NCBI GenBank assembly: GCA_004153385.1 | Contig: SDAL01000002.1 | Coordinates: 434,001 to 498,000, forward strand | Source: Paracoccaceae bacterium | GTDB lineage: Bacteria > Pseudomonadota > Alphaproteobacteria > Rhodobacterales > Rhodobacteraceae | Direction: 5' to 3' | Length of the DNA: 64,000 bases | Made by a program: the position numbers and the translations under genes | Notes under the pieces: generated by a model | Databases searched by the model: none | What the model saw: only the letters and a program-made list of their open reading frames with translations | What the model was told of the DNA's origin: nothing | Shown: positions 47,760 through 57,476 of the stretch, piece after piece | Position numbering within the stretch: the stretch's first letter is position 1 | Layout of the letters: every line of letters starts with the position of its first letter

Positions 47760-48032
47760 ATGGAAGATCTATTTTCGGCCCTTAGCGGAATTGTTTTGTT
47801 TGTTTTGATCGTTATCGGTGCGTTGGCGGGATTTCTGGCCAGCGTGGTGACCGGCGGGCGTCACCGCTTGGGGTATATCCTGATCGGCATTGTGGGGGCT
47901 GTTGCCACACCGTTCATCATCGCGGCCCTGGGGTTGGGGGCGCTGGCTGCGGGCGGTATTCTGGCGGTGCTGGTGGCCGCGCTGGTGGGGGCGGTGATTG
48001 TGCTGGCCATCGGCAAAGCGATTCTGGACTGA
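47760..48032 (+). CDS. Transglycosylase-associated-type (GlsB/YeaQ/YmgE-like) membrane protein
   Basis: A very hydrophobic 90-residue protein with three membrane helices rich in Gly, Ala and Ile (VIGALAGFLASVVTGG, LGYILIGIVGAVATPFI, LAVLVAALVGAVIVLAI). The G-A-x-x-G-F pattern and length fit the GlsB/YeaQ/YmgE family, whose role is uncertain and often stress linked. Two ATG codons lie side by side; the second, at 47760, has the better six-base spacing from AGGAG. It converges on uvrB. Confidence 0.7.
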   Translation: MEDLFSALSGIVLFVLIVIGALAGFLASVVTGGRHRLGYILIGIVGAVATPFIIAALGLGALAAGGILAVLVAALVGAVIVLAIGKAILD

Positions 48033-48057
48033 TGCCGCGCCGGCACATATCTTGATA

Positions 48058-48085
48058 AAGGGCGCCCGTGGCTGTGGGCGCCCTT
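48058..48085. terminator. Hairpin between converging genes
   Basis: AAGGGCGCCC (48058-48067) and GGGCGCCCTT (48076-48085) form a ten-pair stem with an eight-base loop, between the small membrane-protein gene and uvrB. T stretches are short on both sides, so it may end transcription from both directions only weakly. Confidence 0.6.
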
Positions 48086-48093
48086 CGGTGAAT

Positions 48094-50283
48094 CTAGCCG
48101 TGTTTTTTGCGCCGTTGAACATTGCCGCCGCGCTGGCCGGGCCGTCCGGCGGTAGAGCGACCGCGGCCTTTGCTCGCCTCCTCGGTGGCCTCCTCGATCA
48201 CTGATTGTCGTGCCATCGGATCGTCCGAGACGGCCAGTTCCACCACCTCCAGCCTTTTGACCTCGTCGCGCAGGCGGGCGGCCTCCTCGAACTCGAGATT
48301 TTCGGCGGCCTTTCGCATTTCCGTGCGCAGGGCCTCCAGATGGGCCTGCAGGTTGGCTCCGATCTTCGCATTCTCGACCTTCGCCGTGACGCGGCCCATG
48401 TCAGTATCGCCCTGATAAAGCCCGGACAAAACATCATCCACGTTCTTGCGAATGGTCTGCGGTGTGATGTTATGCTCTTCGTTATAGGCGGTCTGCTTGG
48501 CACGACGGCGGTCGGTCTCATCAATCGCCGCCTGCATGGAGCGTGTGATCTTGTCGCCATACATGATCACGCGTCCTTCGGAGTTTCGCGCCGCGCGACC
48601 GATGGTTTGGATAAGCGATGTCTCCGAACGCAGGAAGCCTTCCTTGTCGGCGTCCAGAATCGCGACCAGCCCGCATTCGGGGATATCAAGCCCCTCGCGC
48701 AGAAGGTTGATCCCGATCAGCACGTCAAATGCCCCCAGCCTGAGATCGCGCAAGATCTCGATCCGTTCGATCGTGTCGATCTCCGAATGCATGTAGCGCA
48801 CCCTGATGCCTTGCTCATGCAGATATTCGGTCAGATCTTCGGCCATGCGCTTGGTCAATGTGGTGCAAAGAACGCGCATGCCCTTTTGTGCGACCACCCG
48901 GATTTCGTCCAGAAGATCATCGACCTGCGTATCAACAGGGCGGATTTCGATGGCCGGATCGATCAGGCCGGTGGGGCGGATGACCTGTTCGGTGAAAACG
49001 CCGCCGGTTTGCTCCAGCTCCCATTTCGACGGGGTCGCGGATACAAACACCGACTGGGGGCGCATCGCATCCCATTCCTCGAATTTCAGCGGGCGGTTGT
49101 CCATACACGACGGAAGACGGAAGCCGTGCTCGGCCAATGTGAATTTACGCCGGTAGTCACCGCGATACATGCCGCCGATCTGCGGCACGGTCACATGGCT
49201 TTCATCGGCGAAAACAATCGCATTGTCTGGGATGAACTCGAACAGGGTGGGCGGCGGCTCGCCGGGCGCGCGCCCTGTCAGATAGCGCGAATAGTTTTCG
49301 ATTCCGTTGCATACGCCAGTGGCCTCCAGCATCTCCAGATCGAAATTCGTGCGCTGTTCCAGCCGTTGGGCTTCCAGCAGTTTGCCTTCGTCATTGAGCT
49401 GCTTCAGCCGGTGCCCCAGCTCTTTGCGGATACCTTTGGTGGCCTGATTCAGGGTCGGGCGGGGGGTTACATAGTGGCTGTTTGCATAGATGCGGATTTG
49501 TTCGAACGTATCGGTTTTGGCCCCTGTCAGGGGGTCGAATTCGGTAATACCTTCCAGCTCCTCGCCAAAAAACGAGAACCGCCATGCGCGATCTTCTAGG
49601 TGAGCAGGCCACACATCGACCGTATCACCCTTGACCCTGAACGAGCCGCGCGTGAAGGCCGCATCCAGCCGCTTGTATTGCTGGGCGACCAGATCTTGCA
49701 GGAACTTGCGCTGCTCGTAGAGCATGCCCACCTCAAGATCCTGCGTCATCGCCGAATAGGTTTCCACCGACCCGATGCCATAAATACAACTGACCGACGC
49801 CACGATAATCACGTCGTCGCGTTCCAGAAGCGAGCGCGTGGCAGAGTGGCGCATCCGGTCGATCTGTTCGTTGATCTGGCTTTCTTTCTCGATGAACGTA
49901 TCGGAGCGCGCGACATAGGCCTCGGGCTGGTAGTAATCGTAGTAGGATACGAAATACTCGACCGAGTTCTCGGGAAAGAAGCTCTTGAACTCGCCATAAA
50001 GCTGTGCGGCCAGCGTCTTGTTAGGCGCAAGAATGATCGCCGGACGCTGGGTTTCCTCGATTATCTTGGCCATCGTAAAGGTCTTGCCGGTGCCTGTGGC
50101 CCCCAGCAGCACCTGATCGTGCTCGTCATCGCGTATGCCTTGCGACAGTTCCGCGATGGCGGTGGGCTGGTCGCCTGCGGCCGAATATTCGGTATGCATC
50201 ACAAAGCGCCGCCCTCCTTCGAGTTTGGGTTTCTTGAGCACATCGGGGCGTTCGGAGGGGAGATTGGTATTGTTATGCGGCAT
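48094..50283 (-). CDS. uvrB: Excinuclease ABC subunit B
   Basis: Damage-verifying helicase of nucleotide excision repair. The 729-residue protein has Walker A GATGTGKT (about residues 59-66), the beta-hairpin region [12 protein letters not shown] (about 111-122), the helicase motifs FADESH and SATP, then [11 protein letters not shown] and QTIGRAARN, and a C-terminal UVR motif with [14 protein letters not shown] basic tail ([15 protein letters not shown]...) extends beyond it. It is divergent from the NDUFS4-like gene. No GTTC-N7-GTTC SOS box was found in the 200 bases upstream. Confidence 0.97.
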   Translation of the reverse strand: MPHNNTNLPSERPDVLKKPKLEGGRRFVMHTEYSAAGDQPTAIAELSQGIRDDEHDQVLLGATGTGKTFTMAKIIEETQRPAIILAPNKTLAAQLYGEFKSFFPENSVEYFVSYYDYYQPEAYVARSDTFIEKESQINEQIDRMRHSATRSLLERDDVIIVASVSCIYGIGSVETYSAMTQDLEVGMLYEQRKFLQDLVAQQYKRLDAAFTRGSFRVKGDTVDVWPAHLEDRAWRFSFFGEELEGITEFDPLTGAKTDTFEQIRIYANSHYVTPRPTLNQATKGIRKELGHRLKQLNDEGKLLEAQRLEQRTNFDLEMLEATGVCNGIENYSRYLTGRAPGEPPPTLFEFIPDNAIVFADESHVTVPQIGGMYRGDYRRKFTLAEHGFRLPSCMDNRPLKFEEWDAMRPQSVFVSATPSKWELEQTGGVFTEQVIRPTGLIDPAIEIRPVDTQVDDLLDEIRVVAQKGMRVLCTTLTKRMAEDLTEYLHEQGIRVRYMHSEIDTIERIEILRDLRLGAFDVLIGINLLREGLDIPECGLVAILDADKEGFLRSETSLIQTIGRAARNSEGRVIMYGDKITRSMQAAIDETDRRRAKQTAYNEEHNITPQTIRKNVDDVLSGLYQGDTDMGRVTAKVENAKIGANLQAHLEALRTEMRKAAENLEFEEAARLRDEVKRLEVVELAVSDDPMARQSVIEEATEEASKGRGRSTAGRPGQRGGNVQRRKKHG

Positions 50284-50485
50284 GACCTGACCTTTGGCGA
50301 TCTTCTAGACTTGGCTTCTTGGCGCGCGCTTTCAAGTCCTGAATGTAGCAGAGCTTCGGGGCAGGGCGCAGTTTTCGGTCGCGATTGCACGTCAGACGGC
50401 ACAGGGCGAATTTTCGGACCGCGTTAAGACTTGCGATTTTGTTCTCATGTAATATGACAGAAGCAGTCACATTGTGGAGGTTTTC

Positions 50486-50797
50486 ATGCGCGCCCGTATC
50501 TATCAGCCTGCCCGTACCGCCATGCAGTCGGGTGTGGGGAAAACAAAATACTGGTATCTGGATTTTGCATCCGAAACGGCGCGCGAGATCGATCCTCTGA
50601 TGGGATGGACCAGCTCCGATGATACGCAAAGCCAAGTGCGCCTGAAATTCGATACGCGCGCCGAGGCGGAAGCTTACGCCAAAGACAAGGGGCTGGAGTA
50701 TACCGTAACAGAGCCCAATAAACGCCGCGCCAATCTGCGTGCAGGCGGCTATGGCGAAAATTTCGCGTCGAACCGCCGCGGAAACTGGACCCACTGA
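50486..50797 (+). CDS. NADH dehydrogenase accessory subunit, NDUFS4-like (ETC complex I)
   Basis: A 103-residue protein of the ETC_C1_NDUFS4 family, the bacterial counterpart of the mitochondrial 18-kDa accessory subunit of complex I. Signature stretches are [13 protein letters not shown] at the start, [45 protein letters not shown] (about 38-76) and [22 protein letters not shown] at the end. The start ATG at 50486 is five bases behind GGAGG. It is away from the nuo genes, as is usual in alphaproteobacteria. Confidence 0.93.
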   Translation: MRARIYQPARTAMQSGVGKTKYWYLDFASETAREIDPLMGWTSSDDTQSQVRLKFDTRAEAEAYAKDKGLEYTVTEPNKRRANLRAGGYGENFASNRRGNWTH

Positions 50798-51574
50798 CCC
50801 TTTAGAACTAACCTGAGTTCTTCCCGACGAAGGCCAAGGTTTTCCCGAGATCTACATATAGGGCACCAGTCGTGACCCTTGTGTATATGCTGATTTCACG
50901 GAATTTGATCCTATCTTGTTTTTGGATCACTAGTTGTTGTTGTAGGACTCACTAAAACTTGTCCATTTCCGGGGTAATTTGACCATTCCGGCACAGGATT
51001 AATGACCACCGGCTGCGCTGCAGTCGGTGGTTTTTTTATTTCAATGACTTGCGGGTTTGCCTGATTTGCGGCCTTTGATGCGCCGTGGCAGTGCCCCACC
51101 ATGGTGGACGCCGTTGACGGCCAGCGGCTCTGTCGGCATCCCTCAGGGCAAATCCGGCCGGGTTCTTTCCAACATCTCACTCCTGCAGAGCCTCTGCCCG
51201 AGGGCATGGCGCGACGCGCCAGAAAGGCCCCCCCATGACGAAGGGCAAGCGCATCGATGCCCGCTTCTTCGATGCCGACGAGAACGGGTCTCGACCTTTT
51301 ACCACCTTACAGCGCGTGGCACCCAAATTAGATCCACGCTTGTCACGCAGCCATGATAGAGCAGACAGGTAAAGGTGTTTTGAGCTACGCCGCCCCCCGA
51401 AACCTATATTGATTCGATGTACTGGCAGCGTGCCGGAACGCCGTGTCGGCTGGTATTAAATCAACCACCAAACCACCTGAAAATTCGGAAAGGCGCGCAT
51501 GGTTCGCGGCCTGTTCGATCACGACCGAAGCGGCTTTTCCGCTATCGGTAAATGACCCTTGGAGGAGTGACATC
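50798..51574. other. Poorly coding region in front of gadB
   Basis: About 780 bases with mixed composition and no recognised gene. Short frames exist, such as a 45-codon one at 51235-51372 and a 98-codon one on the minus strand at 50911-51207. None has a family or convincing start. A perfect terminator hairpin sits at 51006-51037 with no clear gene before it. The look is that of a rearranged junction at the left side of the gadB-aspT unit. Confidence 0.5.
51006..51037 (+). terminator. Isolated Rho-independent terminator
   Basis: CCACCGGCTGC (51006-51016) and GCAGTCGGTGG (51020-51030) form an eleven-pair stem with one G-T pair and a three-base loop, followed by seven T. The nearest plus-strand gene (NDUFS4-like) ends 208 bases earlier. 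It may belong to that transcript, to a small RNA or to a lost gene. Confidence 0.75.
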
Positions 51575-52957
51575 ATGCCTATCCATCACGTTGACCTTGG
51601 CGACCAGTCCACCTTGCTGGACATATATGCGACCAAAGCCTCACAGGACAGCCTTCCCAAGTATCGCTTGCCGCAGGGCCGCACCGAACCAAGTGCTGCT
51701 TATGCTTTGATACGCGACGAGTTGCTTCTGGACGGGAATGCGCGTCAAAACCTTGCGACGTTCTGCACGACTTGGGTGGAGGATGAAGTCAAACAGCTTA
51801 TGACTGACGCAATCGACAAGAACATGATCGACAAGGACGAATACCCCCAGACGGCCGAGTTGGAAAACCGGTGTGTCCATATACTTGCTGACCTGTGGCA
51901 TGCCCAGAAATCATGGGAGACCGTCGGATGCTCGACCACCGGTTCGAGCGAGGCGGCCATGCTTGGTGGCCTCGCGTTCAAATGGAAGTGGCGCGCGCGA
52001 CGGGAAGCGGAAGGGAAAGATACCAGCAAGCCAAATATCGTCACCGGACCTGTGCAAATCTGTTGGCATAAGTTCGCGCGCTATTTCGACGTCGAAATCC
52101 GCGAAGTGCCGCTGGAGGGGGACGCCCTTGGACTGCGCCCCGAAGATTTGCGGAAATATTGCGATGAAAACACGATCGGAGTCGTGGCGACGCTGGGTGT
52201 GACCTTCACGGGCATTTATGAACCTGTCGAAGCGATCGCGCACGAGCTGGACGCAATCCAGCGCGATCTCGGGCTTGATATTCCGATCCATGTGGACGCG
52301 GCCTCCGGCGGGTTCATCGCCCCCTTCATCCAGCGCGATCTTGTCTGGGATTTCCAGATCAAACGGGTGCGGTCCATCAACGCATCGGGACACAAATATG
52401 GTCTGGCACCCCTCGGTGTGGGTTGGGCGATTTGGGCGTCCAAGGAAGACCTACCCGAAGAGTTGATCTTCCACGTCGACTATCTTGGCGGCGATCTGCC
52501 GACGTTCGCTCTCAATTTCTCGCGTCCGGGCGGTGAAATCATCGCGCAGTATTACAACTTCCTGCGTCTAGGACGCGATGGCTATACCGCGGTCCAGCAA
52601 GCTTGTTCCGACACAGCGCAATGGCTGGGCGCAGAGATTGCCGAACTCGGCCCGTTCGAAATGGTCTATGACGGGCACGGAGGCCTTCCTGCCGTCGCCT
52701 ATAAGTTGACGGACACCAATCACGGATACACCTTATATGATCTGTCGGAACGCATGCGGATGCGGGGATGGCAGATCGCATCTTATCCGCTACCCTCAAA
52801 GCGGAATGATACAATCGTTCAGCGCATACTGATCCGTCACGGTGTCAGCCGGGATCTGGTGAGACTCCTGCTTGACGACATGAAGCGCGCAATCGAGCAT
52901 CTGTCGGCAAACCCGGTCCCCAACTCGACTGCCAAAGCCGGCTTCCATCATGGATAG
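51575..52957 (+). CDS. gadB: Glutamate decarboxylase
   Basis: PLP enzyme converting glutamate to GABA and CO2, consuming a cytoplasmic proton. The 460-residue protein fits the bacterial GadB length (466). The PLP lysine is Lys274 in INASGHKYG. Upstream are the conserved stretches GCSTTGSSEAAMLGGL (about 117-132) and HVDAASGGFIAPF (about 242-254). The C-terminus ends FHHG, recalling the His near the end of Escherichia coli GadB that blocks the site at neutral pH. The ATG at 51575 has GGAGGAG. It overlaps the antiporter gene by eight bases. Confidence 0.96.
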   Translation: MPIHHVDLGDQSTLLDIYATKASQDSLPKYRLPQGRTEPSAAYALIRDELLLDGNARQNLATFCTTWVEDEVKQLMTDAIDKNMIDKDEYPQTAELENRCVHILADLWHAQKSWETVGCSTTGSSEAAMLGGLAFKWKWRARREAEGKDTSKPNIVTGPVQICWHKFARYFDVEIREVPLEGDALGLRPEDLRKYCDENTIGVVATLGVTFTGIYEPVEAIAHELDAIQRDLGLDIPIHVDAASGGFIAPFIQRDLVWDFQIKRVRSINASGHKYGLAPLGVGWAIWASKEDLPEELIFHVDYLGGDLPTFALNFSRPGGEIIAQYYNFLRLGRDGYTAVQQACSDTAQWLGAEIAELGPFEMVYDGHGGLPAVAYKLTDTNHGYTLYDLSERMRMRGWQIASYPLPSKRNDTIVQRILIRHGVSRDLVRLLLDDMKRAIEHLSANPVPNSTAKAGFHHG

Positions 52958-54830
52958 GCTCCGCGCGAAATCTGTTTGTCAGGGTGCATGTCTTTCTTTG
53001 TTGCTATTCACAGGCCCTGCTGCGGCCCAAGCGGTGAGCGATACGACGGTCGGTGGCGGCGTGGGGCAGGTGTTCGATACGATCAAACCCGTGACCGAGG
53101 CCGGATTGCATGGCTTCTTTCAGCTTCTGGATAACCAGCCGATTGCTTTCGTTCTGCTTGCGCTTTCGCTTGGCACGCTGGTCGGGCAAATCAGCTTCAA
53201 AACGATATCGCTCGGATCCACAGCAGGCACCCTGCTTGTCGGTGTGATCTTGTCGATGATTGCGCAGGCAGCCTATGCCATCACCTATGCGATCCCCGGG
53301 ATACTGTCTTCGTTCATGCTGCTGTTGTTCATGTACGCCCTTGGGCTCAAGGTAGGCCCCCAGTTCTTCTCGGGCCTGCGAAAGGGGGGGCTGGCATTTG
53401 TGACCATCGGCCTGATCGTCTGGAGCCTGAACTGGCTCATCTGTTACTTCGGTGCCATGTTCTTTGGTCTCGCGCCTGGCTATGCAACGGGATTGATCTC
53501 GGGCAGCTATACGATCACAGCGATCCTCGGTGTGGGTCAGGGCGCGTTGGCCAGCGGTGCCTATGTTCCCCCCGAAGGCATGAGTATCGAGGAGGTCGGT
53601 GCCAATATGGCGGCGGCCTATGCAATCAGCTATGTCCTGTCCTCCGTCGGGATCATTCTACTGATCCGCTACTTGCCGCGCATTTTCGGCCGCGACGCCA
53701 AAGCGGACGCCAAACTGGCAGAAGCTGAGTTCAGCGGCGGCGCTGTACATCCTGTTCCTGGCGCTCCTGGCGCATTGGATTTAGGCTTTTCCCCTTACGA
53801 TCTGCGCGCTTTTGTAGTCACACACGACAGCTTTGTCGGTCGCACGGTCATGCAGCTGGCGGCTGATTATCCCAAAGCGCCTGTTCTTCAGATCATGCGC
53901 GACGGCGTTGTTCTGGACATGGCCCCCGAGACCTTTCTGGCAAAGGGCGACATCATCACCGTGCGTGGAGACATCCATGATCTGATCCTCACGGATGGCA
54001 AGCTGATTGGTCCGGAATCCGAGGAACCGCTCGCGCGACATGTGGTGCTGGAAGTGGCCGACGTGCATATTGGTGTCCACAAACATAGCGGCAAGAGCTT
54101 GGCGGAACTTGGCCACGTCATGTCGGGTGGTGTTACGGTGCAGGCGTTGTTTCGCGCCGGAACAGAACTGCCACTTGGCCCCAGAAGCGACGTGCGCTTT
54201 GGCGATGTGCTACGACTGACCGGGCCCGACATCGCACTTCGCAGCATCGCAAAGGACTTGGGCGGGCAGATGATTCTGCCGACGATGAAATCTGAAGTTC
54301 TGTATCTGGCCATGGCGATGTTGGTTGGCTATCTTGTGGGCATAATCACCGTCACCATTTCGGGCATTCCATTTGCACTCGGGACATCCGCCGGGGTCAT
54401 TATGGCAGGCGTCGGTGTAAGTTATTTCCGTAGTCGAAACCCCAACTTTGGTGGCCCCGTCCATGAAGGCGCACGCAGTTTCCTGCAGGATTTCGGATTG
54501 AACGCCTTTGTCGCCGTCCTGTCCGCAAATGTTGGGCCAAAAGTCATCGCGGCGCTTGGCGGTGATACTATTCTGTGGCTTGCACTGATTGGATTGGCAG
54601 GAGCACTCATCCCGCCATTCATCGCTTTCTGGATTGGAATACGCCTCTTCGGCTTGAATGCGATCATCTCTGACGGTGCGGCCACTGGCGCGCGAAACAG
54701 CACGCCGGGATTGAACGCGATCATGGAAGAATCAGGAAGTTCCGTCGCCGCTGTGCCCTACCCAGTCGCCTATGCCCTGACGACAGTTCTAGCGTTGATC
54801 GGGGGATATTTTTCTATGATCTTGTCATAA
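52950..54830 (+). CDS. AspT/YidE-type transporter, likely amino acid antiporter
   Basis: A 626-residue inner-membrane protein of the aspartate:alanine exchanger (AAEx) family. Two blocks of about five membrane helices (residues 65-235 and 455-625) flank two TrkA-C/RCK-like cytoplasmic domains (about 285-440). Each half carries family signatures: GLISGSYTITAILG in the first, DGAATGARNSTPGLN in the second. The N-terminus has a signal-like stretch that makes it about 80 residues longer than AspT. Its start overlaps gadB by eight bases (ATGGATAG), so a glutamate/GABA exchange role is likely by context but unproven. Confidence 0.88.
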   Translation: MDRLRAKSVCQGACLSLLLFTGPAAAQAVSDTTVGGGVGQVFDTIKPVTEAGLHGFFQLLDNQPIAFVLLALSLGTLVGQISFKTISLGSTAGTLLVGVILSMIAQAAYAITYAIPGILSSFMLLLFMYALGLKVGPQFFSGLRKGGLAFVTIGLIVWSLNWLICYFGAMFFGLAPGYATGLISGSYTITAILGVGQGALASGAYVPPEGMSIEEVGANMAAAYAISYVLSSVGIILLIRYLPRIFGRDAKADAKLAEAEFSGGAVHPVPGAPGALDLGFSPYDLRAFVVTHDSFVGRTVMQLAADYPKAPVLQIMRDGVVLDMAPETFLAKGDIITVRGDIHDLILTDGKLIGPESEEPLARHVVLEVADVHIGVHKHSGKSLAELGHVMSGGVTVQALFRAGTELPLGPRSDVRFGDVLRLTGPDIALRSIAKDLGGQMILPTMKSEVLYLAMAMLVGYLVGIITVTISGIPFALGTSAGVIMAGVGVSYFRSRNPNFGGPVHEGARSFLQDFGLNAFVAVLSANVGPKVIAALGGDTILWLALIGLAGALIPPFIAFWIGIRLFGLNAIISDGAATGARNSTPGLNAIMEESGSSVAAVPYPVAYALTTVLALIGGYFSMILS

Positions 54831-55551
54831 CCAGTCTTGCCGGTTAGCCAGCTGAAATCCGGAATATTTTCATGTGAAGCGAAAGCTGGTTAACTCTGCT
54901 GACCGGCGCTGCCGCCTAGGGGGAGACGTCCACAAACTGCAAAAGTTTGGAGATGATCAAAAATTCACTCTAGTTAAGCGTAGTTTAGACCGCATGATTT
55001 CAGGAGAAACATAGATACCTTCTGAAATGTCCGTCATTGTAGAAAGGTTTTTGAGGCAGCATCGCCGAGTGAAAGGCACGCACGCGGAGGTGTCTTTGGA
55101 AATCTTAGAACATGGCACCCATCAAACAATAATCGACGGGTGGTATGTGTATCTGTCGCTCAAACCAGAGGCAGGTGGAGACTGCCCTGTGCATCCGGGC
55201 CAAACCGATCAGACCAGAGCCCCCTTTCGGTCACTGGTTAAGTGGTTTAGCCGAAGAAAAGCACATAGCTTTGGTTGAGGTTGAACCAGGGCATGAAGGA
55301 GCTTTCTGAGATCATGCATGAAAGCCGAAAACTTTAAAGCAACAATTGGCCCCCCACCCGCTCCTAACCGGGCGGGCCTCGCGGGCGCTTGTTGGAAGGC
55401 TGTGCCACGCAATGCCGACCCAACTGCCAAGCATTTTCGGCCCAGCCGGACCGTCGCCGCGATCCGTACGAAGGTCCGGTGAGCAGACAGAGCGCACCTG
55501 CGTGTGGCACGCCCCTCAACCAGTGTTTCGCCTAAACGCAGCTGGTTTCGG
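54831..55551. other. Poorly coding region after the antiporter gene
   Basis: About 720 bases, more AT-rich than average in its left half. An 83-codon frame (55027-55278) has no ribosome-binding site at proper distance and no recognised family; I do not call it a gene. No clear terminator was found behind the gadB-antiporter pair. Confidence 0.5.
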
Positions 55552-55881
55552 TCACGACGACATGTCGAGAGATGTTCTGGACGCGATGGAATACGCGTCG
55601 GCTCGACGCTCGATGATCGCGAGGTCTCCGGCTTCCGCGAGAATGGCTTGAAAGTCTTTCGAGGACAGATGCATGTCCAGCGCTCCCTGATCTCGCCAAC
55701 CTTCGATCAGTCGGAACGTGCCTTGCGCGCCGACCTCTTCTGCAACATCCAAGAAGGTGCAGCCGTCCCGTGATCTGGCAGCCTCAGCCATGCGGGTGGC
55801 GACGTCTCGAAACGCTTCCAGATCGTGCGCTTGGACGCGATAAGTCGCGTAAATGAGGATGGCTGGTGCGTCGTCTGACAT
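55552..55881 (-). CDS. Putative quinol monooxygenase (ABM domain, YgiN-like)
   Basis: A 109-residue protein with one ABM dimeric alpha-beta-barrel domain: ILIYATYRVQAHDLEAFRDVATRMAEAARSRDGCTFLDVAEE, then FRLIEGWRDQGALDMHLSS with the usual E-x-W and H residues (about 60-72). Relatives oxidise small aromatic or quinol substrates without cofactor, or protect against quinone stress. It is divergent from an HxlR regulator with about 115 bases between, the classic layout for an electrophile-responsive gene and its repressor. Confidence 0.82.
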   Translation of the reverse strand: MSDDAPAILIYATYRVQAHDLEAFRDVATRMAEAARSRDGCTFLDVAEEVGAQGTFRLIEGWRDQGALDMHLSSKDFQAILAEAGDLAIIERRADAYSIASRTSLDMSS

Positions 55882-55928
55882 AGTCGATTTCCTGTTGATG
55901 AAGAATGGCGTCGGGGCTGACGTTATCG

Positions 55929-55964
55929 TTTATGGCATATAGACTGCGGCTGACCTTTATGGCA
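55929..55964. promoter_or_regulatory. Direct repeat TTTATGGCA in a divergent promoter
   Basis: TTTATGGCA occurs at 55929-55937 and again at 55956-55964, 27 bases apart, between the monooxygenase-like and HxlR genes. It may be the operator of the HxlR regulator. HxlR sites usually have dyad symmetry, so this is tentative. Confidence 0.4.
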
Positions 55965-55996
55965 GTACATACCAAAAGGTAAGTGTGGGATTTTTC

Positions 55997-56353
55997 ATGG
56001 AGCAGTCTGAGACGCCGTGTGGGCTGGACGTTTCGCTGGAGATCATGGGCGGTAAATGGAAGCCGTTGATCCTGTATCATGTGCAGGATGGCCCAACGCG
56101 GTTCTCCGAAGTTCGGCGCTTGATCGGTGGCATCAGCGAGAAGGTCTTGGCACAGCAGCTTCGTGACCTCGTGGCAATGGGCGTGCTTGAGCGGCGCGAC
56201 CATCACCGCGTGCCGCCGGTGGTCGACTATTCCCTAACCCCCTTCGGCAAGACACTTGTCGAAGCGCTGATCCCTTTATGCGAGTGGGGCAATAGGAACC
56301 GTGCGCATGTAACCAAGCTTTCTCGAAACGCATCCAGAATGAAGATCGGATAA
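55997..56353 (+). CDS. HxlR-family transcriptional regulator
   Basis: A winged-helix protein of about 118 residues: CGLDVSLEIMGGKWKPLILYHVQDGPTRFSEVRRLIGGISEKVLAQQLRDLVAMGVLERR and VVDYSLTPFGKTLVEAL are textbook HxlR stretches. The single Cys near the N-terminus (about residue 8) is at the place where redox-sensing members (YodB, HypR) have theirs, so thiol sensing is possible. A GTG at 55985 with AAAAGG is an alternative start, four residues longer. It probably controls the divergent monooxygenase gene. Confidence 0.9.
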   Translation: MEQSETPCGLDVSLEIMGGKWKPLILYHVQDGPTRFSEVRRLIGGISEKVLAQQLRDLVAMGVLERRDHHRVPPVVDYSLTPFGKTLVEALIPLCEWGNRNRAHVTKLSRNASRMKIG

Positions 56354-56612
56354 CGGTCGGTTTCTCGACGTCAAGAAGATGCCTTTCTTTGCGAGGTGGA
56401 AATCGGACGATCGGGGATCGACGCCGTGATGCGCCGGACAGGTCGGGGCCGTTTGAAAACCACCGGTTCTGGTATCTACGCTATCGGCTCTTCTTGAGAC
56501 ACGATTTGTCATCTCAAAATGCTAAGGCTAATGGTCGCGCCATGTGCGCTTTGTGAAGCACAGGATACGCAAACCTGATGACCAACCATAAGGTCTATCC
56601 TTGGAGCTTCTT

Positions 56613-57398
56613 ATGATACCAATCCCAATTCTGTCTTTGAAAGCCATCTTGATCATTTTGGCGTTTTACGCAGCCACTCTTGCTTGGCTGGTCTGGACGC
56701 TACGCATCATTTTTAGCGTGAAGGCGCGGCGTCGGTTGGGCCCGGGGCGTAGTGTTGTCTATGTCATTTTTATGGCGATGAGTTGTGTTACAGTCTGGTA
56801 TCATTACGACCTCCGTCAGCCGACTGCCGAGTTTAAAATGAAGTTTGAACCGGTACTGTCTGAAAGGAGCCTGATAGGGGGCATAAACATGCCGGCCGGT
56901 ACCAAGCTGGTCGTGAATGCCCCCTATGACTTCGAAACCTTCAGAGAGGCTGAATTTCCTTATCCGGTTCGCATCAGTGGTACCGATGCACTGCGCGCAG
57001 AGCGTTATCTGACAATAGAAACAGATGAAGACTATCGCACACGGGGGTACACTCCTCTCAATATTCGCCTGACGGGAAATGGGGAAGGTCTGGAAAATGA
57101 ATGGCGATGTGATGCTACTCATCCGATCGTCCTGAAAACCCACAGTGATGGCAGTATCAAAGACTTCGAAAGCTGCATGGCGGCAGATGGAAACCTCATT
57201 GAAAATCAACCTTTGCCAAAAGGGGCTGAGATTATAGCGATAGATGGAACCGTTTACACCGACGGGTTTGTTGCCTCGGATCGCTGGCTTGTTTACCTAC
57301 CAGCCGGTGCGGAGTTTACGGTTGGGGACACATCTCAGATGGGGGGTATGATCCGGCTTGATGCCAAGCGTAGGATTATCACAAAACCTTTGCGGTAA
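56613..57398 (+). CDS. Membrane protein of unknown function
   Basis: A protein of 261 residues with two N-terminal hydrophobic helices (about 2-28 and 43-62) and a large soluble part, probably periplasmic, with no recognised domain. That part contains PAGTKLVVNAPYDFETF (about 93-109), two or so cysteines (NEWRCDATHP, ESCMAADG) that could pair, and LPAGAEFTVGDTSQMGG near the end. The start ATG at 56613 is six bases behind GGAG. Codon use is less G+C-rich than the core genes, consistent with an accessory gene. Confidence 0.7.
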   Translation: MIPIPILSLKAILIILAFYAATLAWLVWTLRIIFSVKARRRLGPGRSVVYVIFMAMSCVTVWYHYDLRQPTAEFKMKFEPVLSERSLIGGINMPAGTKLVVNAPYDFETFREAEFPYPVRISGTDALRAERYLTIETDEDYRTRGYTPLNIRLTGNGEGLENEWRCDATHPIVLKTHSDGSIKDFESCMAADGNLIENQPLPKGAEIIAIDGTVYTDGFVASDRWLVYLPAGAEFTVGDTSQMGGMIRLDAKRRIITKPLR

Positions 57399-57421
57399 AC
57401 CTTTTTCATGGACAGCTGGAG

Positions 57422-57476
57422 GCGCTCCGAAAGCTGCCGTTTGTTGAACGGCCCGCCGCAGCGGCCCTTGGAGCGC
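57422..57476. repeat. Nested inverted repeat in intergenic DNA
   Basis: GCGCTCC (57422-57428) pairs with GGAGCGC (57470-57476), and GCCGTT (57436-57441) pairs with AACGGC (57447-57452) inside it. It begins 24 bases after a stop codon but has no T run. It may be the edge of a dispersed non-coding repeat of the kind common in roseobacter genomes. Confidence 0.5.

Noticed and set aside
50284-50485. SOS box in front of uvrB
   Set aside because: A single GTTC was seen but no second half-site seven bases away.
55027-55278. 83-codon plus-strand frame
   Set aside because: AGGAG lies too far upstream, there is no family, and it sits in a poorly coding region.
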